A stretch of 64,000 nucleotides of DNA. Source: Siderastrea radians (lineage: Eukaryota > Cnidaria > Anthozoa > Scleractinia > Rhizangiidae). Both the position numbers and the translations under genes were made by a program. Numbering within the stretch: position 1 is the first letter of the stretch; every line of letters begins with the position of its first letter. Under the pieces are notes generated by a model. The model was not told where the DNA came from. It saw only the letters and a list, made by a program, of their open reading frames with translations, and did no database searches. Below are positions 23,781-34,400 of the stretch, piece after piece. The stretch is from the NCBI GenBank assembly GCA_964017195.1, contig OZ024898.1, positions 13,831,557 through 13,895,556 on the forward strand. Direction: 5' to 3'.

Positions 23781-23812
23781 CAGGAGCCCATTACCCGAGT
23801 AATGGGCTCCTG
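23781..23812. repeat. Perfect palindrome at inverted-duplication boundary
   Basis: CAGGAGCCCATTAC, spacer CCGA, then the exact inverse. It sits where the SCD-D arm stops matching the SCD-C arm and before the direct copy of the flank begins. Confidence 0.9.
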
Positions 23813-23843
23813 AGAAACAGCATTCCATAAAATGGCACCTCAA

Positions 23844-24160
23844 TGGCTAATTGAGCTTTTGAGAAAGTGCGAGTTAAAACGAGGGACCGGGTCGAGGGAC
23901 GTGATCGAGGTACATAACGGTCTTTGAGTGAGATTAGGGTATTCAGTTCATTTTGAATACTTTTGGCGGATCAGTTTCAAATGTATAGGTATGCTTTTTG
24001 TGGCTAATTGAGTTTTTGAGAAAGTGCGAGTTAAAACGAGGGACTGGGTCGAGGGACGTGATCGAGGTACATAACGGTCTTTGAGTGAGATTAGGGTATT
24101 CAGTTCATTTTGAATACTTTTGGCGGATCAGTTTTAAATGTATACGTATGCTTTTTGTGG
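23844..24160. repeat. Tandem duplication of about 158 bp
   Basis: The unit from GGCTAATTGAG to GCTTTTTGT occurs twice with few differences. The second copy runs into the direct duplicate of the 13.98-14.74 kb block. Confidence 0.9.
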
Positions 24161-24628
24161 CTTCTATCGTTGTTTTTTTATATGCTAGTGCCTACCATTT
24201 GGAAATCTAAGTACAATGTATACTGAGTATTTAAATGTTAAGTGACAAGACCGGCTGAAGTTTCTTGTGACTTAACATTACTATAATGCATAATGTGATT
24301 TGAATTCCTTCTCAAACAACTTTTTTGTGTAAACACTATCACGACACTGATCTAGACGGTAACAATAAGTCGTGGTGAGGATACAAACGAGGCAACCTCG
24401 TTTCCAGGGCCTTTGGGTTGGTCTCGTCCGCACAAAATTAGCGATGGTTTTAAAAAGAACTTCGCAGTGATAACCTGCTCACGCATTCATTCTCATTCGT
24501 GCGTCTGTACTTTAATCACAAACTCCCCTAGAAAAATCAAAGCACGCGTTTGACTCTCTCCCTTGTATAAACTATGAAAAGAAAATAATCCAAGACATTG
24601 TACCTTGTACAACAGACCAAGTTACAAT

Positions 24629-25425
24629 AGAGATTTCCGATTTACAGGTCTTGGCACTAATAGTACCGAAGTAATTTGCATTTCATACTTGAAAGGTCTC
24701 TCAGTGTTTGTAGCTGAAAGTTTGAAAACTCCAAATACAATCCAATCTTTCAGCTAAGTCCTAGCATGCATAGTCTTCTATTTCTCTCAAGGCGAGGATA
24801 GTTGAGCGAACGCAACATACTGAAGACAGGCCTGACATGTGCATGGGCGAGAAGGAAGACGTGTTTTTGAGCTATTTGTCAGCGTCCAATGGACTGATCC
24901 TTGAAGATCCGACTTGTCGGTACAAAGTCACATTAGGTGATAGATCGTTCAGGGCATCTGCCCCCAAAACCTGGAATGCACTGCCAAAAGGGATAAGAGA
25001 CCAGACGAATATAATTACTTTCAAGACAATGCTAAAAACGCATTTATTCAGAATGGTATATTCCAATTTTCTTTAACTGTCCTATGCAATATAATGTAAA
25101 TAGTTTAGTTAGTCATTTAGTTTTTGGATAATTTCGTTTAAATCATGTAATTTATTATTAGAGAGGATTTTTGAAGTTTGTAAAGCGCTTTTGATCATAT
25201 GTGAATGTAAAAAGCGCTATAGAAGTATTAAACATTATCATTATTATTATTTGTGCCGAAACGGCTTTAACAAGTTTCACACTTTTAAGATTTTGGCATT
25301 TTTGCAGCAGAAAGCCACGGAAAAAGCGCAAAATGCTCCAAAATTTGCAACACTGTAATGCTGATACTATTGCTTGGTACTATTAGTGCCATATTGCCGT
25401 TTGTACCCGTAAATCGGGAATCTCT
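24629..25425. mobile_element. Non-autonomous TIR element with AAT target duplication, carrying a LINE tail
   Basis: Ends are AGAGATTTCCGATTTAC and the inverse of AGAGATTCCCGATTTACGG, with a second inner inverted block GGCACTAATAGTACC. AAT flanks both sides (24626-24628 and 25426-25428), and the paralogous site at 14558-14560 has one AAT with nothing inserted. It contains the LINE 3' end described separately. Superfamily uncertain; 3-bp duplications fit several groups. Confidence 0.8.
24837..25250 (+). pseudogene. CR1/L2-type LINE 3' end (reverse transcriptase C-terminus)
   Basis: An 79-residue frame contains GDRSFRASAPKTWNALPKGI and then FKTMLKTHLF. This is the hallmark C-terminus of CR1/L2-like non-LTR retrotransposon polymerases. 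It is followed by a short 3' UTR with AAGCGCTATAGAAGTATTAA and an ATT-repeat tail near 25238, typical of these elements. It is 5' truncated and nested in the TIR element, where it was either captured or inserted. Confidence 0.82.
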
Positions 25426-25604
25426 AATAAATGATGACAGACACGTATATGTTCACGAAGTTATTAAAAGGACGATCACGTGTAACGGCACTAATGGGTC
25501 TTTCTGTTTCGGTCTTTCGCTACACTGACAACTGTACAGAAATTCCCGAACTATAATCTAATATTCGATAGAAATGGCTCTCTAATACGAATTAAACGGT
25601 TTAA

Positions 25605-26880
25605 AGGATCCTAGTCACCCACAGTGCTTTGCGTGCATCAAGTGAGAAATCCGCCATTTTCTGTGCCCTCTAAAATCAGGACTTTTTCACAGTGAATTGA
25701 AATCCGGCTACATCCGCTCCAGTACGGCCAGTTTGGGCCTTCATTTACTTTTCTGGCCTTAAAAGATTAATAGCGGTTACATCTGGCCGGTTATTTTGGT
25801 GTTGTTTGCTATTTTTCTCGTGAAATGTGCGAGACAAAGCCAGGACTCTAAGCGGTTTACGTTCTCCTTCGCGTGGCTGTACCAAAACAGTCAAGCTTAC
25901 GAAAGAAATCATTATTCAAGGACCTTCTTGGTTATTGCACTAGTCAAGCACAAGATATCCAGTGGATTGAAATGCTAGTAAAGCTTATTCGCCGACATTT
26001 TACTTCATTACGGTGCGCGTTCTTCACGGGCTGAAATGTTTTGGTCTTCTAAATGTGACGACGGGACTCGCTCTGCAGTGCTAGTAGCGACGCTAAAGCG
26101 CAACCTTCAAAGCCTTCGATGCCTGGGAACAACACTTCGATTTTTTCCATAAACTAATCCCTGGAATTGTAGAAAAGGAGGAGAAAGAATGGTTTGCGAA
26201 CAGAAACTTTGTAAATCAGATCTGTTAGCCGCAGTCGACACCTTAGCTAGCTGCAGTACGTTTTGTTTTCATGGCAATTCGTGTATTTTGAAAATTGAAA
26301 TGAATATCCATCCTGCGCGATGATAACAAAGAAAATAAAAGCTATTAACAAAAGACTTTCTTCTCTTTGAAAGGAATGTGAAATGTTCTCGCTTTATCTT
26401 GCGCTAATTAAAACTAAATGCGGCTCGGAGCGGTGGTCACAGCGGCGTGATCGAGTGAGTTTTGGAAACATTTCTGCCCTCCGTGCATTCGCCTTTTGTG
26501 TTTTATGGCGATGGGAAAGTCAAGAATACCCAATTAAACAAGATTCCAAACCTTTATGATTCTAGATTCGCTTGTAAATCATATTCCGCGAGCGCTCGCT
26601 AAATACAGTTTGCTTTTGGGTAAGCGGACTGGGAGGCTGGCCGGCTTACGAACACAAACATTCTTTGAGTTCTAGGTTTTTGGACAGCACCCAAAATGCG
26701 CTGAAAATAATCGAAAGCCCTTTTTGCACTAAAATCAAAAGCAAGCGAAGAAATTTCAGGTTCAGGCTACAGTTTATATTTTTACCAGTTGAACTGTTGA
26801 CGTTTTGTCACGTTCGACGAGTAATCTGATCGCAAATTTTAGATCAAAACAATAACAAAGGCGTGCCTGACTAGGATCCT
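25605..26880. mobile_element. TTAA-targeting non-autonomous element (piggyBac-like)
   Basis: Terminal inverted repeats AGGATCCTAGTCA at both ends; TTAA on each side (25601-25604 and 26881-26884). The paralogous segment near 14732 has a single CTTAAGTTGAAC. 1276 bp without a transposase frame. The TTAA duplication is the piggyBac signature; the TIR does not start with the usual CCC, so the assignment rests on the target site. Confidence 0.78.
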
Positions 26881-27429
26881 TTAAGTTGAACAAGATGACT
26901 ATTCATTCAACAAAGAGCCTCTTGCATCCTGTATTTTTGGTCTTTACTGTAGGCAAAAAACCATAAACCGAACTTGTGAAGGGAATTTGAAGGGAAACAT
27001 CTCAAGGTATAGTGGAACTAATTCATATGTTCTTATTGAGTTTTTTTTTTAACCTGCTTCGTGCCAGACAGTCTAAACTGAAACCACGATTTGGCAGCTG
27101 GAGAGAAGACTGGGCCCCATGTGGGCCCCATGTGGACCCCATCCTTCCCACCGTGGCTAGTTGCAGCTTCGCCGTCAAGATTCTTGCGTGAACACTGACC
27201 TACATAAAAATAAGTGAGCCTACTCCTAGGTGACTTAAAAAAATTCGAGTCTTTATTTTTTCCAAACATACATTAAATACAAAGAAAAAGAAGTCATTAG
27301 TAAATACATTAAGATAGTGGTGGGGTAATTATTGAAACTACTCGGTTAACAGTACTTGTACATCAAGAATAAACTATATGGTCAAAGGGACCGCTAAATG
27401 TTACGTTGCAAGTAGTTTCTACAAACAAG

Positions 27430-28195
27430 ACGTAAGCTATTTCTTAAAAGAAGTAACAGAATTTACACCAACTTTATCAGAGTCCAGAGAATTTTCAAGC
27501 TTTAAATATTTTGTCTTCTGCTGTATTTTGTGACCGAAGTTCAATGCCAGCCCTTTTGGAGGTTTCTTTGTCTGTTTTTCTTTGAAGCGTAGGACTGTAG
27601 CGTCGATATAGGTTTGCGATTTTCTGTGAACACTGGTCGAGGCTTATGTGAAAATTGCAGTCAAGATGAAGTTTTGAACAAACACTTAACTCACAGAAGT
27701 TTTGATTGGCCAATCATTATCTACTTTCCGTCACTAGTTGGTCTGTTGTACCCAGTTGATGTGTTTTTTTGGGAACCACTCTGGAATGAGTATACCTGGA
27801 ATTTCTTTTTCCCCGTTTGTTAATTACCTGTTATAATTTCGGAATCGTTAGAATGGCAGTTCATGCCATTCCATGTATTCTGCTTTTTGGGGTAAAATGA
27901 AGAGAATGAGGAGAATAAAAAAGTTGTCAATCACTTGGCAATAACAAAATGGCTGAGCAAAACAACTGCGCATCCGCAGCAAATTTAAGTTCTCCCATCG
28001 AACCTGACGAAGAAAACCACCGGTCAGATTTCAGTTCATTTTTGGAACAGACTTTCTTTTCTTGTTTCATATTCCAACAATTCTGATCATTCCCATTTTG
28101 CTTATTCTCATTCCAGAACAGACCAAGAAAGTCGATCGGGCTTTTAAGAGATTTTGTGCCTACTAAAACGATATTATACTGCATTTTGGGTTATC
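27430..28195. other. Intergenic, no gene recognised
   Basis: AT-rich sequence inserted in, or replacing, part of the duplicated SCD flank. No domain or clear repeat structure seen. Confidence 0.35.
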
Positions 28196-28350
28196 TATAG
28201 AGGATATTACACGGCGGCGCAAAGATATGAATTTTATTTTCGAGTGGTAAAAACATTATTTTATTCACTCGCTACGCTAGTTCGTAAAATATTGTTTTTT
28301 ACCACGAGAAAATAGAATTCATTTCTTCAAGCCACCGTGTAATTTTCTTT
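28196..28350. mobile_element. Foldback element (TTACACGG ends)
   Basis: The left arm with ATTACACGGCGGC, ATGAATTTTATTTTC and GAGTGGTAAAAAC pairs with a right arm holding the inverse of GAAATGAATTCTATTTTC and ATTACACGGTGGC. Arms are about 65 bp around a short ACTCGCTACGC centre. This is a common foldback type in cnidarian DNA (recognition from memory). Confidence 0.7.
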
Positions 28351-28702
28351 TTATTGTATGGACAAGGGCATTTTTGCACAAACAACAGTGTAAGAGCGGG
28401 AGTTGACGTCATCGATATCCTCACTAGTGATGATATGGAAAACACGCCACTCGAGTCCCGGATGTACTTTCGTATGAACTTTACGAGTGGTCTATTTTCC
28501 ACTAAAACACTCTTGTCTATGTAATAAAAAATATTATCTATGTGTGGATGGATATAAAAATACGCCTCCAAACTGAGAATTCGAAATTAAAACTTCCCGT
28601 GGTCTGACCTGCCGTAAGCGATTACCTCCCGTAAGCAACCACTTAGGATTGACATTTTAGGTGGTCCCTAACGAGAAGTTGAACTGTATTTCGTTACTTT
28701 AC

Positions 28703-28988
28703 TAGAGCGTTTTTCAAATGAGTGCTGTAAGACCAAAACCATAGTAACTACCCCAGCCAATCACAATAAACACAAATTACATAATGAACCAATCAGAACT
28801 CGAAGCAAATACATGTAACCGGCGCCAAGCGCGGGTAAACGCGTGCAAGCAAGTCGCGATTGGTTTGAGTTTTACATCTGATTGGTCGAGCAAGTGGTGC
28901 AAGATTTTTTAACCAATCAGAGAGCGAAGTAAAGCAAAACCAAAGCGACCGGCGAATTACTTTTGACACTCAATAGAAAACCGCTCTA
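28703..28988. mobile_element. MITE with TA target duplication
   Basis: The left end GAGCGTTTTTCAAATGAGTG pairs with the right end CACTCAATAGAAAACCGCTC. TA lies on both sides (28703-28704, 28987-28988). The 282-bp interior has CCAATCA boxes and no frame. Confidence 0.75.
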
Positions 28989-29810
28989 ATGCGTTTGTAT
29001 GTATAACTGACGTGGGACTCGCATCCGAGACGCTCGCAATCATATTTCGAATACACTCAATCATGAATTTCAATTCATGATCTAGCTATAAAGGGGTACA
29101 AATTTCTTTACTCAGAAAACTAAAACAGGTCTACAGCTAACAACGGTATCCTAATAATAGGTACGAGACGTGACGCTATTATCTACAGTTATCAACAACA
29201 CGTTTCACGAATTCAAATAAACATCTGCAGACATCCTGTTTCCTCCAGCCTTGTTTAGTTTTCCACGGCTAAAATTATACGTTTTGTTACCATGGTTACT
29301 TGTTTTGGTTTGGGCGTGGTTTCACCAGCCTGCTGATCTGCTTTTTGTATACAGGCCTGAAACAGAAAATAAGACTCTTTACACAAAGCGGGTAATAATT
29401 ACTCATCAAAAAGTTATTGATGGAAATGGAATTGATGGAAGAATTTCCTGACAATAATGCCTGACTCAAAGGACATACAAAATCAGGAAAAATGGTTTTA
29501 TTATTCTGATCATCTGTTTGGTAAACAATGTACTGTTTTAGTAAGAAGAAATGAAATTTTGAAAATGGCATTGCCGAAAATGTTTTTATATTTTTGACCG
29601 CGGTGGAGGTACTTTCACGTAATTGGAAGAAAATTTGAACCCTTATTCTACTCTTTCTTTGATTTTCTACGTTTAAGCTTTTAAAAGAGCTTCTTGGATA
29701 AATAAAGAACGTTATTGAAGTGGATTTGGCTATCCTTTTAAAATCGCTAAAAATTTGGCTCATATCTATTTCTTGACAAATGCAACGCCACAAACTGACT
29801 TGATGTGAGT

Positions 29811-31403
29811 TCAACTTGAATGAGGCACGTAACCCCACCTGGTTCTTAAAATGATTGGGTCATCGACTTTAGTGTCCTTTGTGACGTCATTCCAAGTCAC
29901 ACCATCATCCGTTGAGTATTCAACTTTAAGGCCTGGGAGTACAGTTTTCACTTGCAGTTTGCCATCAATTATCCTATGTAACAAACGGAATAGGAAAAGG
30001 AAAAGAAGCTGTTATAATCGATTTATGATTGTTTTTATCAAATATCCGTCGAACTCATTTTCATTGCTCTAGTCACGTGTCGTAGGAAACGACTGTGCTT
30101 GCTAGTCTTGACAAGTTTTATCTCAAGCTGGTTACGGGGGCTCATTCCAAAACGCCGCGGGAAACCCCTCCCTCCTTCAACAAAAATGGTCGTATGACAG
30201 CAGTTTTAAACTGAGGTGAACGGAGCACCACTCAAGGGAATGGTAGCGTTATTTAAAATCGAATATGTAATTAAAAAAATAAATAAATAAAAGGAGCAAT
30301 AAAAATTTAAATAATAATCATAATCATGAATAAGTATTTGGCATAGCTGGTATCAATGGGAGTCCTGAGTAATACAAATTTATATGTATAAAAACTTATA
30401 GATCAAATTATGTAAAAAAGCGTGTTAAGATTGTAATGGAAGTGTTTGTTTCTAACAAGGAAAGAGAACCGAAGAACATGTAGAAACACCCTCTAACAAC
30501 AACCAGCTCAACCTAAGTATGACATTAAGTCCGGGGTTTCAGCTCGGGCCACACTGGTAGGAGGCGATTGACCTCAGCTCATTTCAGGTTTGGCGGCTGA
30601 GTGAAGCAGGATGTAATTCTTTATTATTTCGCAGTATAACTAATGCTAGGACAGAGTGCATGAGTAGAGTGTAGTTTTTTCGATTTGCCGTTGGAGATCC
30701 GTCGTGTGATTTAAACAGCCTGGATCTTTCTTCTTTAAGGCTATACCTTGCTTTAATAGGGCGTTTTCCTGGCAAACCGAAGTTAAAACCTGTTTATGTA
30801 CCTCTCAAACGCCCTACATAAAAGTAGAATCAATTAAAAACAAAGAATAAATGAATTTTACGCTTAAAGATTATAGCACATTCGCGTGAAAATTAACGCC
30901 TAAGTGGAACAGAAACGATCACCAAAACAGATTTAATTACGTTGGGATGCTAGTAACTCACTGGGATTCACGCAGAGATGCCGGACTAAAAGACTAGTAT
31001 CTCTGCGGGATCTCAAGGTAATTTTTGGTTGCTAAGAACGTCTGGCTCTTTATGACTACTATTGCTTACACCCTGCGTATCATTTAAGTATTAAAAGCCA
31101 ACCTTGCTCCTGGTGGGGTCACATGATATGCTATGCCTAACTGGTCCAGCCGCCCCAGTTCTCTGTAAGCCACCGTGTTTGCAAACTTGATCCAGTCTCT
31201 GTGTCTTTCGCGGGTTCGTTCACTTTTGTCCAGAATATCTTCCCATGGTGCTTTGTGCCAGGCACGTTCTGCCACGGCCAGGAGACGCGGAAAGAGCATC
31301 TTGTACATTTGGTCAGCGGTGCGCACTGTTTCTCCCCAGAATGAGCCTTCAATTCCTGCAAAAAATAATAATGAAAATTTAAACAAACAGATAAATAAAT
31401 AGA

Positions 31404-31481
<78 letters not shown>

Positions 31482-34400
31482 TATATATATATAAATAAAG
31501 CAAAACAACAGCAAATGAGGGGATAGTCAACTCCTACCAGGATAAAATGTTTATTATTTAGTTATTGAGTCGTAACGAGTTCATAACCGACGAGGCGTGG
31601 AAGTACGGCTCCATAGCCATCCTATTTAAATGATTTAACTTCAGGGTTTTCTTCAGTCTCGACCGCTAAGGGTGCACAATGTATGATTGGAGGTTTGACG
31701 GAAAAGGTCAAACTTGCTTAAAGATCGTTCACCTTACCCAAGAGATTTTCTGCGCCATTACTGACACTCTTAATATCGAAGTGTTCTGTTGGTGAATATT
31801 CAAAGATCTTTTGCGTGTTGGTGAAATTAGCGGCCCAGTAGTTTCCTCGAGCTTCATAGTCAGGTTCATAAGGGTGATCTAGATACAAACAGTCCGGAGG
31901 AGACAACACAACCTGCAATAAAAAGAACTAAAGATTATCTGCTTGCAAGGAAGCCTGAAAGGTATTAAAAAATAATAAATAAATAAATAAATAAATAAAT
32001 GAACGAACGAACGAACGAACGAACGAACGAATGAATGACTGGATGGACGAATGGATGGATGGATGGATGGATGGATGGATATATGGATGGATGGATGGAT
32101 GGATGAATGAATGAATGAATGAATGAATGAATAAATCAAAACCTGTCATCCAATAAAGAACGCAGTTTGACGCTTTTTTGAGGTCGTTCAAAAACCTGGA
32201 TAGCACAAATTTGTGAAGTCAAGTCTAACTAAAACACTTGACCTCGCTACGTGTTTTCTAAACCTGCCCTCCAAGTCAGAAAATCAGAAACATAGTGCAG
32301 TTGACGTTCTTGGGGGTTGATTACCTTCAGAGGGAGTCTGCAGAAGCTGTAAATGGCAAATAACACGCAAATTTGACTGGAGACACGACGCATTCAGTCT
32401 GTGGCTTAAAACCATGAGGCATTTCTGACATTTCTCCGTCCGTCATCATTAGTTAAGGCGTGGGGAATATCTCTGTACAGGGGAACCTCCTGCCGGAATA
32501 TTCCGGGCGAAAAAAAAATAGCGAACAGCTTTAAGACTTCTTACCTTATATCCTTCACGTAACGTGATCCCCAGCTTTTTAGTGTCATCACTCATGCTCC
32601 AGTAATACGAATAAACTTCTTTATTTTTAAAAGTGTTCCTGTCTGTTACAACATCTTTACCCCCGAAGAATGCGTCGCCCCAGCCTCCAAAATTCAGATT
32701 ATGTTTATGAGTAATTTGAGACACTTTTCGTATAAAATAAGCCATTAGTTCTGCCCTAATCTCTTCTTCGCTTTTATTGGACGCATTTGCAAACCTATCA
32801 CACGCGGGAGATTGTTTCCAAACCCCCCAGGCAACCTCATCTCCTCCAAAATGATAAAGAGTCAGCGGCTGTATGTCTTTGTGCATGCCTATCAAAGCCG
32901 ATACCACGTGATCAATGAATGTGTAGGTGGAATCGATGCAGGGATTAGCAGCTTCATCAGTAAAATGTTGGACGGAAAAGTAGAGAGATTTATCTTGGAA
33001 ATCACTGAGAAGAAACTCATCAGCCTCCTTTTCTTTTCCCTTTTTCATCAATCTGTCATGGCGTGCTACCATGCTTTTAATAGCTGCGTGACCGTGACCC
33101 GGAAAGTCGAACTCTGGAATCACTTGAATGTGACGTTTCTTTGCGTGACGTAGTATTTCCCGGTAGTCTTCAGTAGTGTAGTACCCAGTGCCCGAGGTGC
33201 TGGTATCGGGGCCTGAACCGAGAGTAGACAATATACAGGTTTTCTCTTGTAAGTCATGGCATCTCTTAGCTCCAACCTGGGCAGGGAAAAAATAGTGTCT
33301 ATGAGACGATAGGTAGCCAAAGCTTTAGTTGTATGACTGAAAACGAATAAAATTGTTTGAAATTACAAATGATTCTTCGTTAATATTTTTACTCACTTGC
33401 GCAAGGTTCATTGTCCGAGCGAGAATTTTTGCTCTCATCAAGTATTCTAACTATGCAAGGTTTCACCCTCACCCGTCAGTTTTCCCCCATGCAAGCATAA
33501 TTCTTTTCATTTTACGAACTATAATCCTTGAAAAACTTTCACTCACAATTCTCGAACTAAACAACTATACACCGAAAAAGTTCCATCTTTTACAACGTTT
33601 CCCGCCATAAGAAGGCAACATTTTGGGCTTCTTACACATGAAACCTGTGCACAAATCTGTTTATCTTATCTCGCCGCTCTCCGTCTCATTGGACGATTCG
33701 CACAACAAGCGCACGAGTTTTGCTTTGATGGCTTTTTGAGTGCGAATCGATCCAACTAACAGTGAGTGACGAGATAAAATAAGCATATTTTTGCGCAGAG
33801 GTCTTCGGACGGATATCGACATTTGATTTGAAGAAGCATTCGTAATTTCAGATAATTTTATTGATCTTCAGTCATGTACCTAAAGCTTTGGCTACCTGTG
33901 ATGAGACCGGCGAATCCGAAAGTCACAAATTGTTGGAAAGGAAGTCGGTGTACAGGACAAATGGTACTTTTTTAATTTTCAGGTAGCTATCTCTCATACA
34001 GTGAATCGATGCGCTGAGGAAAACTGAAATGGTTGATGGTTTTGGGAATAAAAGAGCAGACGCGGTAAATGTGGGAAGATAAAGTCCATGCATACTGTCA
34101 ACTGCTGTGCACTGTTCAAACATCGATTAGATATAAACATATCGACCAGCTACAAAAATTGATTAGCTGTTAAATCGATTAGCTATGCCAGACTAGGTGA
34201 TTCACACGCTTTCTTATCACATTAGAAAGCTTCAGTAAACTAATATCGATCGTATTTTATTGCTTTTAAAGTGTTTTCCATCTCAATCAAAACGTAAAAA
34301 CTGAGATTTTAGATCTGAGTTTTTTTACGCTTGTTTCAGAACAAAATTGGAGGTGCTCATGGCAAGTATATGTCCTGCAATGTATAACAGAAAGCACTAA

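Larger units (their letters stand above)
19708..23790 (-). repeat. Right arm of large inverted duplication (SCD-D arm)
   Basis: Inverse of 14780-18548. It carries an extra tandem copy of about 220 bp at its outer end (23195-23415 repeated at 23417-23640). The outer boundary coincides with a perfect 14-bp-arm palindrome at 23781-23812. Confidence 0.88.
24060..29783 (+). repeat. Second, transposon-split copy of the SCD 3' flank
   Basis: Same orientation as 13980-15590. Matching pieces: 24060-24628, 25429-25604, 26881-27430 and 29601-29783. Between them are the elements at 24629-25425 and 25605-26880 and 2.2 kb of other repeats. No SCD exon remains. The last piece matches the SCD-C 3' UTR and ends about 28 bp past the Hex-A stop codon. 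Confidence 0.8.

Noticed and set aside
28299..28571. 90-codon minus-strand frame
   Set aside because: Lies over the right arm of a foldback element and adjacent repeat sequence.
31084..31530. Tyr/Ile-rich extension of a Hex-A exon frame
   Set aside because: The extension translates the AT/AAAT microsatellite upstream of the acceptor; only 31103-31355 is exon.
31879..32206. Ser/His/Ile/Pro-rich repetitive frames
   Set aside because: Product of the GGAT/GAAT tetranucleotide array.
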